From Owenweeksia sp. (GTDB taxonomy: Bacteria > Bacteroidota > Bacteroidia > Flavobacteriales > Schleiferiaceae), in assembly GCA_028277105.1 (NCBI GenBank), contig JANQHO010000092.1, forward strand, positions 1 through 57,681: a stretch of 57,681 nucleotides of DNA, given 5' to 3'. A program made the position numbers and the translations under genes. The notes under the pieces were generated by a model. The model saw nothing but the letters and a program-made list of their open reading frames with translations, did no database searches and was not told the DNA's origin. Of this stretch, positions 1 through 7,873 are shown one piece after another; position 1 is the first letter of the stretch; each line of letters begins with the position of its first letter.

Positions 1-143
1 ATGGAAACCAGGCGGATGTCGTCAATAAAGTTGGGGGCTGAAAGGCCGGCATAGGTGCCAGAACCACCCAGTATTTTCCCGGATTCCCCAAAAGGGGTGA
101 TCAGTTCGTCAAAGGCTACGGTGCCTACTACCAGAAGACTCAT
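1..143 (-). CDS. PfkB/ribokinase-family sugar kinase, N-terminal part only
   Basis: The first 47 codons of a gene running off the left edge, read leftward from an ATG at 143. The protein begins MSLLVVGTVAFDELITPFG and continues with a GGSGTYAGL segment, which fits the N-terminal strand and substrate-binding glycine-rich loop of PfkB-family carbohydrate or nucleoside kinases. The ATP-binding C-terminal part lies outside the window, so the substrate cannot be given. The family call rests on a short stretch. Confidence 0.7.
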   Translation of the reverse strand, partial: MSLLVVGTVAFDELITPFGESGKILGGSGTYAGLSAPNFIDDIRLVS

Positions 144-171
144 TTTTTTAGCTTTTTAAATTTGCGGCAAA

Positions 172-204
172 TATTGTGTAATTTGCGGAAAGGTGCTAAT
201 ATTG
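172..204 (+). promoter_or_regulatory. possible promoter of tRNA-Asn
   Basis: A TATTG at 172-176 and a TAATATTG at 197-204 (one mismatch to the Bacteroidota -7 box TAnnTTTG) are separated by 20 bases and end 23 bases before the tRNA. This is pattern matching only. Confidence 0.3.
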
Positions 205-227
205 TAGCCCGTTTTTCAGGATAATAT

Positions 228-302
<75 letters not shown>

Positions 303-377
303 TAATAAGTCTAATGTCAGAACAAAATTATTCGACCCAGCAAAAAATCTGACCCTATCGAGTTGGCCTTAATCCTT

Positions 378-433
378 TGCCCCAGGCGGGACTTGAATCC
401 GCACGGATATTTCTGCCCACGGGATTTTAAGTC
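378..433 (-). pseudogene. decayed 3' half of a tRNA-Leu (TAA)
   Basis: Read on the minus strand, the sequence begins inside an anticodon loop (CTTAAAA followed by TCCC). It continues through a Leu-type long variable arm (GTGGGCAGAAATATCC), a T arm (GCGGA, TTCAAGT, CCCGC; last stem pair broken) and a 3' acceptor strand. The 5' half is absent: the bases before the loop do not pair with TCCC. Such 3' tRNA fragments are typical scars of tRNA-targeting integrases. No integrase is present nearby. The remaining bases of 302-447 show nothing else. Confidence 0.7.
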
Positions 434-447
434 TATTTAGTATTATT

Positions 448-1224
448 TCATCCCTTTCTAGCCACAATGCTCACTGCATTTAAATGACTTCTGTATTTGC
501 TGAATATTTTCCGCATGGCCAGGATGCGTTTTCTTTCTTTAGGGTGGGTAAAGATATTGAAAGCTATCTTCAAGGTTCTGAAGAAACCTTCATCATCAAT
601 CATCCTTTTGGGTTCAAGTAAATGCATCGGATTGGTTTTGGTTTCTACAATTTTAAACCCTTCTTGTTCCAATAACTGGCTCCACTCCGATATAGTTAGA
701 GGTCTGGCATTTACTCTTATGACCTGTGCCAATTCTCTTTGTATTTCAGCTTTCTTTTCTTCAGTCATGTCATCAGGCTGTAGCCCCAATTCATGGATAC
801 CGTAAAGACCTCCTGCTTTTAAAATGCGGAAAGCTTCTTTTATGATTTCAGATTTCCTATGGTCAGCCTGCATGGTTAGCATAGCTTCCCCATACACTTT
901 GTTGTATGAGCTCTGTTGTAGGGTTGAGTTTGCTGCATTTCCTACAATTATCTCTCTTCCATTACCCCTTATCCTTTTTCGAAGAATGCTCGCAGCTTCT
1001 TCATTAAGCTCTATACCTGTATAAGTTTTGGGATTAAATTTCAATGCTATTGAAGCCGTAAAGCCCAGCCCGGGTGCAAACTCAACAGTATCATCACTTT
1101 GATTGATCTTTAAACTTTCAATAAGCTTATGGGTAAGTTCTTTACCACCAGGGCGCAATACTTTTTTGCCCATTTTGGCCAGTACCCAGTGCCCTTGCTG
1201 GGTATTAATTTTTTGGTTTCCCAT
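448..1224 (-). CDS. class I SAM-dependent methyltransferase
   Basis: 258 aa. The Rossmann-type methyltransferase fold is shown by motif I (VEFAPGLGF, about residues 47-55), an acidic end of strand 2 (YTGIELNEEAA) and a post-motif segment with AFRILKAGGLYGIHEL, the usual strand-4/5 signature of small-molecule methyltransferases. The substrate is not evident. It is the last gene of a minus-strand cluster with a ferritin-like protein, a cupin and a truncated haemoglobin, and is probably cotranscribed or coregulated with them. Start ATG at 1224; no better start is seen upstream. Confidence 0.75.
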   Translation of the reverse strand: MGNQKINTQQGHWVLAKMGKKVLRPGGKELTHKLIESLKINQSDDTVEFAPGLGFTASIALKFNPKTYTGIELNEEAASILRKRIRGNGREIIVGNAANSTLQQSSYNKVYGEAMLTMQADHRKSEIIKEAFRILKAGGLYGIHELGLQPDDMTEEKKAEIQRELAQVIRVNARPLTISEWSQLLEQEGFKIVETKTNPMHLLEPKRMIDDEGFFRTLKIAFNIFTHPKERKRILAMRKIFSKYRSHLNAVSIVARKG

Positions 1225-1304
1225 TTGTAAGTCTTAAAAAGCGGCTAAGAAATACCTTTAAGTTTACTAATCATTAGTGTTACATTTCATTCATCTTACA
1301 TTCT

Positions 1305-1790
1305 CTAATTGTTTGCTGTGAATTTTTCCATAAACTCATTCAATACAGAGTCGGTCTTTTTCTCATCCTCTAGCATTTGTTTTAAGGCAGGTTCTAAATC
1401 AGGCTTGCCTATTTTTTTAGCCAACAAAGCACAGCCATTATAACCGGCAATGTCGTGATGGTTGATGTGCTGAACTGAAATGGCAATTGCAACGTCCAGT
1501 ATTTCATTCTTTTCAAATAGATCCAATGTGTCAATCGCTTCCTTTACCAATCCAGCAGTACCCTCACAATATTCTCCTTCTGGGTTTGCGCCTACTTGCT
1601 CTAAAAGTCTTTTAAGGTTTTCAAGATGGCCTTTATTGGCCTTGATGTCATCTTTTAAGATTTGCCTTAATCCACTGTGCGTACAAGCGGCATATAATTT
1701 TTCGAATGCCTCTTCTTGTTGTTGCGCGGCACTATATCGATCTTGAAGTTGATCGATGAACAGCTCTTCCAAATTGTTGATTTTGTTCAT
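1305..1790 (-). CDS. DUF892 (YciE/YciF-type) ferritin-like protein
   Basis: 161 aa, all helical. The N-terminus (NLEELFIDQLQDRYSAAQQ) followed by the spaced Glu/His helices (HLENLKRLLEQ; ISVQHINHHDIAGYNG; LEDEKKTDSVLNEF) match the DUF892 branch of the ferritin-like superfamily, usually stress-induced and with a di-metal site in a four-helix bundle. The exact function is not established for the family. The cupin and haemoglobin genes upstream point to a stress or metal/NO-related setting. Confidence 0.85.
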   Translation of the reverse strand: MNKINNLEELFIDQLQDRYSAAQQQEEAFEKLYAACTHSGLRQILKDDIKANKGHLENLKRLLEQVGANPEGEYCEGTAGLVKEAIDTLDLFEKNEILDVAIAISVQHINHHDIAGYNGCALLAKKIGKPDLEPALKQMLEDEKKTDSVLNEFMEKFTANN

Positions 1791-1822
1791 GATAATTTAA
1801 TTTGTGTGATAGATTGATTGAT

Positions 1823-2164
1823 TTATTGTCCTATAATATTTTTCACTCTTTTAGCATTGTCATATTTGGTCAAAGTCAGCCGTATGATACTGTTCTCATT
1901 TGCCTTCAACTCATGAGAGATACCTCCTTCCAGGGCAATTAAGTCCCCATTGTTCAATCGTGTTGTTTTATCTTGAACGTTAAAGTCAATATCACCCTCT
2001 ATTAGCTCCACCACAATGGGGTATGGGGTTTGGTGTTCTTTCATGAGTGTTCCCTTTTGCATGGCAATACGGATCTCTTTCGTAAAATCTGTCTCAAGCA
2101 GTACCTTTATCAAAGGCTTATCGTTACTGTATTGAACATCTTGATAAATTGATGCTGTCTTCAT
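1823..2164 (-). CDS. small single-domain cupin protein
   Basis: 113 aa, one beta-barrel cupin domain. The segment MKEHQTPYPIVVELIEGDIDF resembles cupin motif 1 and LNNGDLIALEGGISHELKANENS resembles motif 2 with its His. The start overlaps the stop of the haemoglobin gene by 4 bp (ATGA), implying translational coupling. Small cupins of this type are often found next to truncated haemoglobins and are thought to be sensors or enzymes of oxidative/nitrosative stress; that role is inference. Confidence 0.75.
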   Translation of the reverse strand: MKTASIYQDVQYSNDKPLIKVLLETDFTKEIRIAMQKGTLMKEHQTPYPIVVELIEGDIDFNVQDKTTRLNNGDLIALEGGISHELKANENSIIRLTLTKYDNAKRVKNIIGQ

Positions 2165-2544
2165 TTTTTCTGATTTAGAAACTCCAGTTTACTCTGAAAT
2201 ATATAGGCAATGGATTTAGCTCTCAGCTTGGTATGCTCAGCAACAGCACCTTCAAAAAGCTTGTCGATGTTCTCATTAAAGGGGTTTAGCCAACGCTCAA
2301 AGTGTCTTTGCTCAACGGGTAAGTGCAAATGGGCTGCAAATGGGTTTCCTTTGTACGATTGCTCTCCAAAAATCAAGGTGTTCCAAAAGCTGTACATTTT
2401 AGGTAAGTGCTTATCCCAGTCTACTTTTGAAAAGTCATTAAATACATAAGAGAGTAAATCGTCTCGATTCACTTTGGCGTAAAATGAATCTACCATCAAG
2501 ACAATGTCTTCATCGGTTTTAATATCCTGTTTATCGCCTTGCAT
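2161..2544 (-). CDS. group III truncated haemoglobin
   Basis: 127 aa, the usual size for a 2-on-2 globin. Features of group III include the helix-B region VDSFYAKVNRDDLLSYVFNDF, the W-D-KHLPKMYSFW stretch of helix C/E, and the proximal histidine region LPVEQRHFERWL. It is a haem protein expected to bind O2 or NO in the cytosol. It overlaps the lipoprotein gene upstream by 14 bp and the cupin downstream by 4 bp, so the three are very probably one operon. Confidence 0.88.
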   Translation of the reverse strand: MQGDKQDIKTDEDIVLMVDSFYAKVNRDDLLSYVFNDFSKVDWDKHLPKMYSFWNTLIFGEQSYKGNPFAAHLHLPVEQRHFERWLNPFNENIDKLFEGAVAEHTKLRAKSIAYIFQSKLEFLNQKK

Positions 2545-3283
2545 AGGTTTCCCAATTGTTAACCGACTTGTATTTTGTGCTATACAATGCCTCCAAATTA
2601 TCAGACCAGACTATAGAAAGCTGTACTGAATCTTCAACATTCAAACTTTTGAAAAACACCTGCAAGTATTCATCATCATGCCTGCCGACCCATCTTCGCT
2701 CTCCAACATGAAAACTCATTTTTTTAACATTCTTTTGGTTATATATTATTTGGGCATCACCAATAGTTAACTCTTTTTCAGCATTATAAAAATGACCCGA
2801 GATGGGCAAAATATCTCTTGTCTCATCATGGTTCAAGGCATACACATTCCAACCATGGTCGTCTGTTGCATCCGGGGCGGGTATGGCAAAATTGAAGGCT
2901 TCCCCCAATCCGTTTGTCTTGCACTTGTGCTTGTAGATCGTCAGAGTGCTATCGGTCTTTTCTTTAAAAAACAGCACATAGACTATATTATCTTCATCTT
3001 CTCCTATCCATTTATTCTTCTCTTTCTGGTAAGACAGCTTTTTCATCGTATAGTCAGTGGAATATACTTTGCCCTTCATGGTATAGGAAATACTATCCGG
3101 ATAAAAGGTGTGGGTTGAAACTTGTTCTCCACCCATAAGGTCAAAAGCCCATACATAGCTTCCTTTGTAGTTGAAATCGTCTTTTCCGAATTGGTCTGAG
3201 AATTTGTTGGTTTCTTCTGAGCTATTTCTGTACGCACAAGAAGAAATTAGCATTGCTGCTAATACTATTTTGAGAGTTTTCAT
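2531..3283 (-). CDS. predicted lipoprotein with two divergent copies of one domain
   Basis: 250 aa. A short signal peptide ends in a lipobox (LISSC, Cys16). I do not recognise the family. Residues about 40-150 (HTFYPDSISYTMKGKV, DYTMKK, KNKWIGEDED, DSTLTIYKHKC, PDATDDHGWNVY) match the neighbouring 148-aa lipoprotein closely. Residues about 160-248 (ISGHFYNAEKELTIGDAQIIY, RRWVGRHDDEYLQVFFKS, VNNWETYA) look like a second, divergent copy. It probably sits in the outer or inner membrane facing the periplasm. Confidence 0.7.
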   Translation of the reverse strand: MKTLKIVLAAMLISSCAYRNSSEETNKFSDQFGKDDFNYKGSYVWAFDLMGGEQVSTHTFYPDSISYTMKGKVYSTDYTMKKLSYQKEKNKWIGEDEDNIVYVLFFKEKTDSTLTIYKHKCKTNGLGEAFNFAIPAPDATDDHGWNVYALNHDETRDILPISGHFYNAEKELTIGDAQIIYNQKNVKKMSFHVGERRWVGRHDDEYLQVFFKSLNVEDSVQLSIVWSDNLEALYSTKYKSVNNWETYARR

Positions 3284-3288
3284 TTCGA

Positions 3289-3735
3289 CTATTTATGGTA
3301 AGTATTCCAACCGTGATTTGCCGTTGTTGCATCATCAGGTACAGCTATGGTCATCCCTTCAGCTACATTTGATACAGTCTGCTTATAGAGGCTAAGTGAA
3401 TCGTTCGTAACATTTTTGACAAAAATCAAATAATACTGATTGGCGGTTGTATGGCCTATAAAACGGTTATTCTCTGATAGAAATGTATCTCTCTTCATTG
3501 CATAATCCGCATTGCCAACAGGTCCTGTCAAAGTATATCGAATACTATCCTGGTAAATCCAGTAGCCTGCCGTATGAACATTTCCTGGCCCGGCCTCAAA
3601 CTGACGTTGCCACGTCCCTGTATAAGGTATCTCTTCTCTTTGGTTTTGCAATGGCTGCAGTGGAGAATCATCTTCTTTGCTACATGCTACCCAAACAAGA
3701 ATGGCTGCAACTAGTGATACTCTTAAAGCTGTCAT
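3289..3735 (-). CDS. predicted lipoprotein, single copy of the same domain
   Basis: 148 aa. The signal sequence MTALRVSLVAAILVWVAC carries an imperfect lipobox ending at Cys18. The domain has IYQDSIRYTLTGPVGNADY, NNRFIGHT, YYLIFVKN, DSLSLYKQ and a C-terminal DDATTANHGWNTY, aligning with residues about 40-150 of the following lipoprotein, only 5 bp downstream. The two genes are therefore tandem paralogues at the head of the haemoglobin cluster. Function unknown. Confidence 0.7.
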   Translation of the reverse strand: MTALRVSLVAAILVWVACSKEDDSPLQPLQNQREEIPYTGTWQRQFEAGPGNVHTAGYWIYQDSIRYTLTGPVGNADYAMKRDTFLSENNRFIGHTTANQYYLIFVKNVTNDSLSLYKQTVSNVAEGMTIAVPDDATTANHGWNTYHK

Positions 3736-3976
3736 TTTCTGTGGTTTTAAATTGTTATTTAGAACAATTCAAAATTACAACAGAGCTATCTAGCAAAAGA
3801 TGATAAATGTCATTTAATCGACTTTTTGGTGATTAGGAGCGAGTCCTATTTTGTGAGTCTGATAACTTTAGAATTCAATCCTATCGGAATCCTGCTCCAC
3901 ATAAACCCTCATTCTCTTTACGTGTAATTGTATGGTTTGGTGTTTGTTGTTTCATTTACCTTATCTTTTGAATAAT

Positions 3977-4048
3977 ACGAGAATCGACTAGTACCTTTCT
4001 TCTGGTGCACCCGCAAATTCAAGACCTACAGCCTGGTCTCAGAAATGG
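3977..4048 (+). pseudogene. decayed copy of the 5' end of the S4-domain gene at 5619
   Basis: About 72 bp matching 5619-5686. The start ATG is replaced by ACG, Lys5 has become a TAG stop, and four extra bases after the tyrosine-leucine codons shift the frame. Codons for WC-RKFKT-SL-SEM are still readable after the shift. The match stops just after the SEM codons. The rest of the gene-free stretch 3736-4171 shows no other feature I can support. Confidence 0.75.
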
Positions 4049-4171
4049 CTTGGGTTTAAAACAGTCCTGACCATACTACAGAAGAACAATATCCGTTAAT
4101 CGTAAGGAAATCCAGATTTATTCTGATTTTACATTATTACTACTAACCCTTCCTTATACTCTTTTCTTTTA

Positions 4172-5608
4172 ATGAATAAGAAATATGAGAAAATTGCCCT
4201 TTTGGTTTTTTCCCTCCTCATTCTTATCCGGTTGTACTTGCTTTTTACACAACCAATAGACGTTGATGCAGCTACCACTTTTTACTATTTCACTTCTGCA
4301 GGCCTGGAACAATCCATCAGTTATTATCCCGCACCTAATAATCATGTGCTGCATTCTGTTTTAACCACCCTTTTTTATTACCCTGGTCCCTGGCAAACCT
4401 ATCTGCTCAGGATACCGGCCTTCATCTTTGGTTGCTCATCTCTTTTTCTCTTCTTTGGCATAACAAAAAAATTATACGGTTTAATCCCATCATTAATAGC
4501 CCTCGCTTTTTTTGGGGTTTTGGAGCCTGTTCTCTATTACAGTTGCGTAGCCCGCGGATACTCCATGATTCTTTTTTTTACGCTGGCTGCAGTTGGTTTA
4601 TGGCTAAAGAGTAACGACTTCAGGAATATATTTTATTCAGCTGTATATGCACTAGTATTGGGAATGGGTATTTATACTATTCCATCTCACCTCTATTTCG
4701 TTTTTGCTTTTTCTCTTGGTTTTGGAGTTTATTCTTTGGGCAAGCCCGGCTTTTGGCAAGCTATTTTCCGAATTAATGTCTACAACTTTTTAGGTATTTC
4801 ATTATCATACTTTGCCTATAAACCCATTTTACGGCAACATGGAATTGAAGGTGTTATAGCCAATCAGTACACCAAGTCAAAGGGATAGATAGACCCTATG
4901 GAATGGCTGAAACATTTTCAAAGAGTAGGTGAGTATTATTTGATCTTTGAGGTCTGTATATTCATAACAGGGATCGTAGGGCTATTTGTCTTAATGCAAA
5001 GAAGCCGATATGGCAAACTCGGTTTGATGTCCGCTGTTATTTTGACGACTGCCTTCATTATACCTGTGATACACGGTACTTTACCTTTTGCGCGAACCTG
5101 GATCTTTCTTTCTCCATTCCTTATTTGGTTGTTATTAGATGTCTCCCGTTCATTGAAGGTAACCGGGTTTCCCATCGTCAGTAAGTTCAAAAAAACTGTT
5201 TTTGCGGCATTGCTTATCCTATCGGGTTTTTGGGGGTATAGCTCCCTGAATAATATTACCTGGTTTGGAATAATCCCCAATTATTTTCGCGACCTGGCTG
5301 ATGCCCTCATTGAAAAGGGTTACGAAAGGGTCTACTTGCAAGATTATTATGCTTTTACTTTTTTACTCTATTATTACTCCAATACAAAACCTGAGGTCCG
5401 TGACAGTGTAAAAGTAACTGTTGATGGCAGGGAAAAATTGAGTAAAGATGAATGGATAAAGCTTTGCAATGAGTACGATGTAATGGTTTTTAGTGCGAGT
5501 TTTGCCAATGACTCCCTGGTAGGTAGTTGTGTAGTAGATTCTAACTGGACTTATGTAATTCTTGAAAAAGATGGTTGCGAATGCTTCAAAAATAAGCTAA
5601 ATCTTTAA
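4172..5608 (+). pseudogene. multi-span membrane glycosyltransferase gene interrupted by an in-frame TAG
   Basis: Two reading segments in the same frame, 4172-4888 (238 aa) and 4898-5608 (236 aa), are separated only by a TAG at 4886-4888 followed by ATA GAC CCT ATG. Together they give about 478 codons of one protein. The first part has an acidic residue pair after the first membrane segment (PIDVDAAT) and an HVLHSVL stretch, as in GT39/ArnT-like lipid-linked-sugar transferases (GT-C fold), then repeated hydrophobic helices. The second part has two or three more helices and a soluble tail with NSKPEV-like loops. It is either a recent pseudogene, a readthrough case, or a sequencing error. Confidence 0.7.
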
Positions 5609-5618
5609 CTTTATTTAC

Positions 5619-5984
5619 ATGAGAATTGACAAGTACCTCTGGTGTATCCGAAAATTCAAAACGCGCAGCCTGGCTTCGGAGATGGTAAAAAAGGAAAGGG
5701 TGAGCCTGAACGGGGAACTGGTGAAAGCTTCACGCGAAGTAAAAACCGGGGATACCATAGCCATCAAAAAAGACGGGGTTACTTATAGCCTGGAGGTGTT
5801 GGCCATTCCGACCTCGAGGGTAGGGGCCAAACTGGTGGAAAACTACGCCCGGGAAACTACTGCTGCCGAAGAGATCGAAAAGCTGGAATTCATCAGAATG
5901 ATGCGTTCCATGAACCGCAAAAAGGGCAGCGGCCGTCCCACCAAAAAGGAACGCAGGGATCTGGACGATTTCGGTCAGGCTTGA
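5619..5984 (+). CDS. S4-domain RNA-binding protein (Hsp15/HslR-like)
   Basis: 121 aa. The S4 fold is at residues 1-60: RIDKYLWCIRKFKTRSLASEMVKKERVSLNGE, followed by K-SREVKTGDTIAIK. The C-terminal tail is basic (KKGSGRPTKKERRDLDDF). Homologues bind ribosomal or nascent-chain-bearing 50S RNA and are heat-induced in Enterobacteria. The start is 10 bp after the interrupted glycosyltransferase frame. A decayed copy of its 5' end lies 1.6 kb upstream. Confidence 0.88.
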   Translation: MRIDKYLWCIRKFKTRSLASEMVKKERVSLNGELVKASREVKTGDTIAIKKDGVTYSLEVLAIPTSRVGAKLVENYARETTAAEEIEKLEFIRMMRSMNRKKGSGRPTKKERRDLDDFGQA

Positions 5985-6071
5985 AAAGAGATTGCGGGTC
6001 TACGCCTGCGATGAATCAGAAAGTAGGCAAGTTCCCACTTTGTTTATCTGCAATAATTACTCTTGAATGAT

Positions 6072-6161
6072 CATGCCGGGCTATGACCCGGCATCTTAAG
6101 CTATGCAACAATTTTCCTGTTGAGATCGTGGCCATTTCGACCAGAGCCTGCTGAAGGGCTC
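6072..6161. repeat. intergenic structured repeat, copy 1
   Basis: Layout: a hairpin with arms CATGCCGG/CCGGCAT (6072-6094), a conserved ATCGTGGCCAT (6125-6135), a GACC, then a second hairpin GAGCC/GGCTC (6144-6161). The same order of elements recurs at 49659-49743. It lies between the S4 gene and a convergent crotonase gene, so it may also help end transcription, although no T-run follows. Nothing else is seen in 5985-6250. Confidence 0.5.
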
Positions 6162-6250
6162 AATGTGTCCGCTATGAGTTTTCTTCTGAAGAATCATCCT
6201 GCACTGGGCTATCTTTACACTGACCTGATCGGGTGTTTTGATATTTTTAT

Positions 6251-7024
6251 TCAAAAGTTAGCTTTCCGCTTTTCCATAAAGGCAGTGGTTCCTTCTACAA
6301 ATTCATCAGTGCCAAAGCACTTGCCAAATTCTTCTATTTCTACTTTAAAACCATTTACGCCTTCCTTATACCCGGCATTTACACTCCTAATGGCGCTGGA
6401 AATGGCCATAGGCGAGTTTTTGATCATTTTCTGGGCTATCCCCTCACAAAAACTTTTGAGTTCCTCCTGGGGCACCACATGATTTACCAGGCCTGTTTCA
6501 TATGCCCGGTCAGCTTTTATCATTTCGGCTGTAGTGATCATTTCCAAAGCCCGGCCTTTACCCACCAACTGGGCTAACCTTTGTGTACCACCATAACCCG
6601 GTATAAGCCCCAAGCTGGTTTCGGGTAAACCTAAGCGGGCGTTATGAGAGGCTACTCTTATATGAGCCGACATCGCCAGCTCCAAGCCTCCGCCTAAGGC
6701 GAAACCATTAACGGCAGCAATTACAGGTTTGCTCATATTTTCTACAAAATCGAATAAAAGTTGCTGCCCCCGGGCGGCCAGTTCAGTTCCCTCACTTACG
6801 TTATAGCTGGCAAACTCCTTTATATCAGCTCCCGCTACAAAAGATTTTTCTCCGCTACCGGTAAGGATGATTACCCTTGTTTCAGCATCTTTTTCGGCAT
6901 CAGCTAAAGCAGTATGCAGCTCAGCTATGGTTTCTTTGTTCAACGCATTGAGTTGTTTGGGGCGGTTAATGATGATCTGAGCGATTCTATTTTCTTTTTC
7001 AAAGATGATGTTAGAGTAAGCCAT
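6251..7024 (-). CDS. enoyl-CoA hydratase/isomerase (crotonase) family
   Basis: 257 aa, full family length. The oxyanion-hole segments are AGADIKEF (about 64-71) and NGFALGGGLELAM (about 106-117). Both catalytic glutamates of enoyl-CoA hydratases are present, Glu115 in GGGLELAM and Glu135 in GLPETSLG, so hydratase rather than isomerase activity is likely, probably in fatty-acid beta-oxidation or a butyryl/crotonyl-CoA step. No thiolase or dehydrogenase gene is adjacent. Start ATG at 7024. Confidence 0.92.
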   Translation of the reverse strand: MAYSNIIFEKENRIAQIIINRPKQLNALNKETIAELHTALADAEKDAETRVIILTGSGEKSFVAGADIKEFASYNVSEGTELAARGQQLLFDFVENMSKPVIAAVNGFALGGGLELAMSAHIRVASHNARLGLPETSLGLIPGYGGTQRLAQLVGKGRALEMITTAEMIKADRAYETGLVNHVVPQEELKSFCEGIAQKMIKNSPMAISSAIRSVNAGYKEGVNGFKVEIEEFGKCFGTDEFVEGTTAFMEKRKANF

Positions 7025-7057
7025 ATCGTAATATATTGAGCATTCAAAGTAATTAAA

Positions 7058-7077
7058 AAAGCCGCTTAAGCGGCTTT
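7058..7077 (-). terminator. rho-independent terminator after the SIMPL gene
   Basis: The perfect palindrome AAAGCCGCTTAAGCGGCTTT is followed on the minus strand by further T residues (7054-7057). It is placed between the stop of the SIMPL gene (7101) and the start of the crotonase gene (7024), separating the two units. It would also work on the plus strand. Confidence 0.8.
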
Positions 7078-7100
7078 GGGTAAAGATATTTTTGCTTTGC

Positions 7101-7769
7101 TTAATTCAGGGCAAAAGTAACAGTTACTGTGGATGTCATAACCACTTTGGAAGGCAATAGCATATCTGATAGTAAATTTGAATCTATACTAATATAATCC
7201 TTGTTGTGCCGGTCACCCATCATTTCTTTTACCATTACTGCTTTACCCAGTTTCATTTCCATTTGTACAGCCAGTGATTGAGCTTTTTTCTGGGCATTTC
7301 TGTAGGCATCGCCCATTAGTTTATTTTCTTCCTCCTCCTGGTTTTTGATCATATATTTAATATCAGCTATACCGCTTATACCTTTGCCCATTATATCTTC
7401 TAAAATATCTTCATAGGCCAGCAAGCTGTCTATCTCGAAAGAAACGTATTGCATGGAAATGTACTCGTATTCTTCATTAATGCTATTCCAGCGTGGCTTC
7501 ACCTTTACAGAAGTAACCCTGGCATTTCCTGCTCCAGAGCTCATTTCAATATAAGCCAGTACTTTCTCCATCATATCACTGGTTTTATCCTCAGCTTTTT
7601 TGGAGGAGCCTTCTCTGTTCTGTATGTAAGCTTCCACACTTATTTTTTGCGGTTTGATCTCTTTGGTAGAAGTTCCCATCACTTCTATAGTAGCCTGTTG
7701 GGCAAAAGCCGTACTTGTAGCCAGTATTAATGCTAACAGGCTTACTTTGAGGTTAAGTCTTGTAATCAT
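7101..7769 (-). CDS. SIMPL-domain (DUF541) periplasmic protein
   Basis: 222 aa from the ATG at 7769, chosen because it gives a clean signal peptide (MITRLNLKVSLLALILATS, then TAFA). An upstream ATG at 7829 would add 20 residues in front of the signal peptide. The mature part starts ATIEVMGTSTKEIKPQKISVEAYIQN and ends VVMTSTVTVTFAL, with a YRNAQKKAQSLAVQMEMKLGKAV segment: the hallmarks of SIMPL/DUF541 (Omp26 family). It is probably periplasmic or surface-associated; the molecular role is unknown. Followed by its own terminator. Confidence 0.88.
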   Translation of the reverse strand: MITRLNLKVSLLALILATSTAFAQQATIEVMGTSTKEIKPQKISVEAYIQNREGSSKKAEDKTSDMMEKVLAYIEMSSGAGNARVTSVKVKPRWNSINEEYEYISMQYVSFEIDSLLAYEDILEDIMGKGISGIADIKYMIKNQEEEENKLMGDAYRNAQKKAQSLAVQMEMKLGKAVMVKEMMGDRHNKDYISIDSNLLSDMLLPSKVVMTSTVTVTFALN

Positions 7770-7873
7770 TTTGGTGGATTTAGATTGTTGTAAGTTACTG
7801 CCTGTAAATATAATAAAGTAAACAATCAAAGACTTTTAGCCCAATCACAAATTGATTGATTACATCAGGGGAA

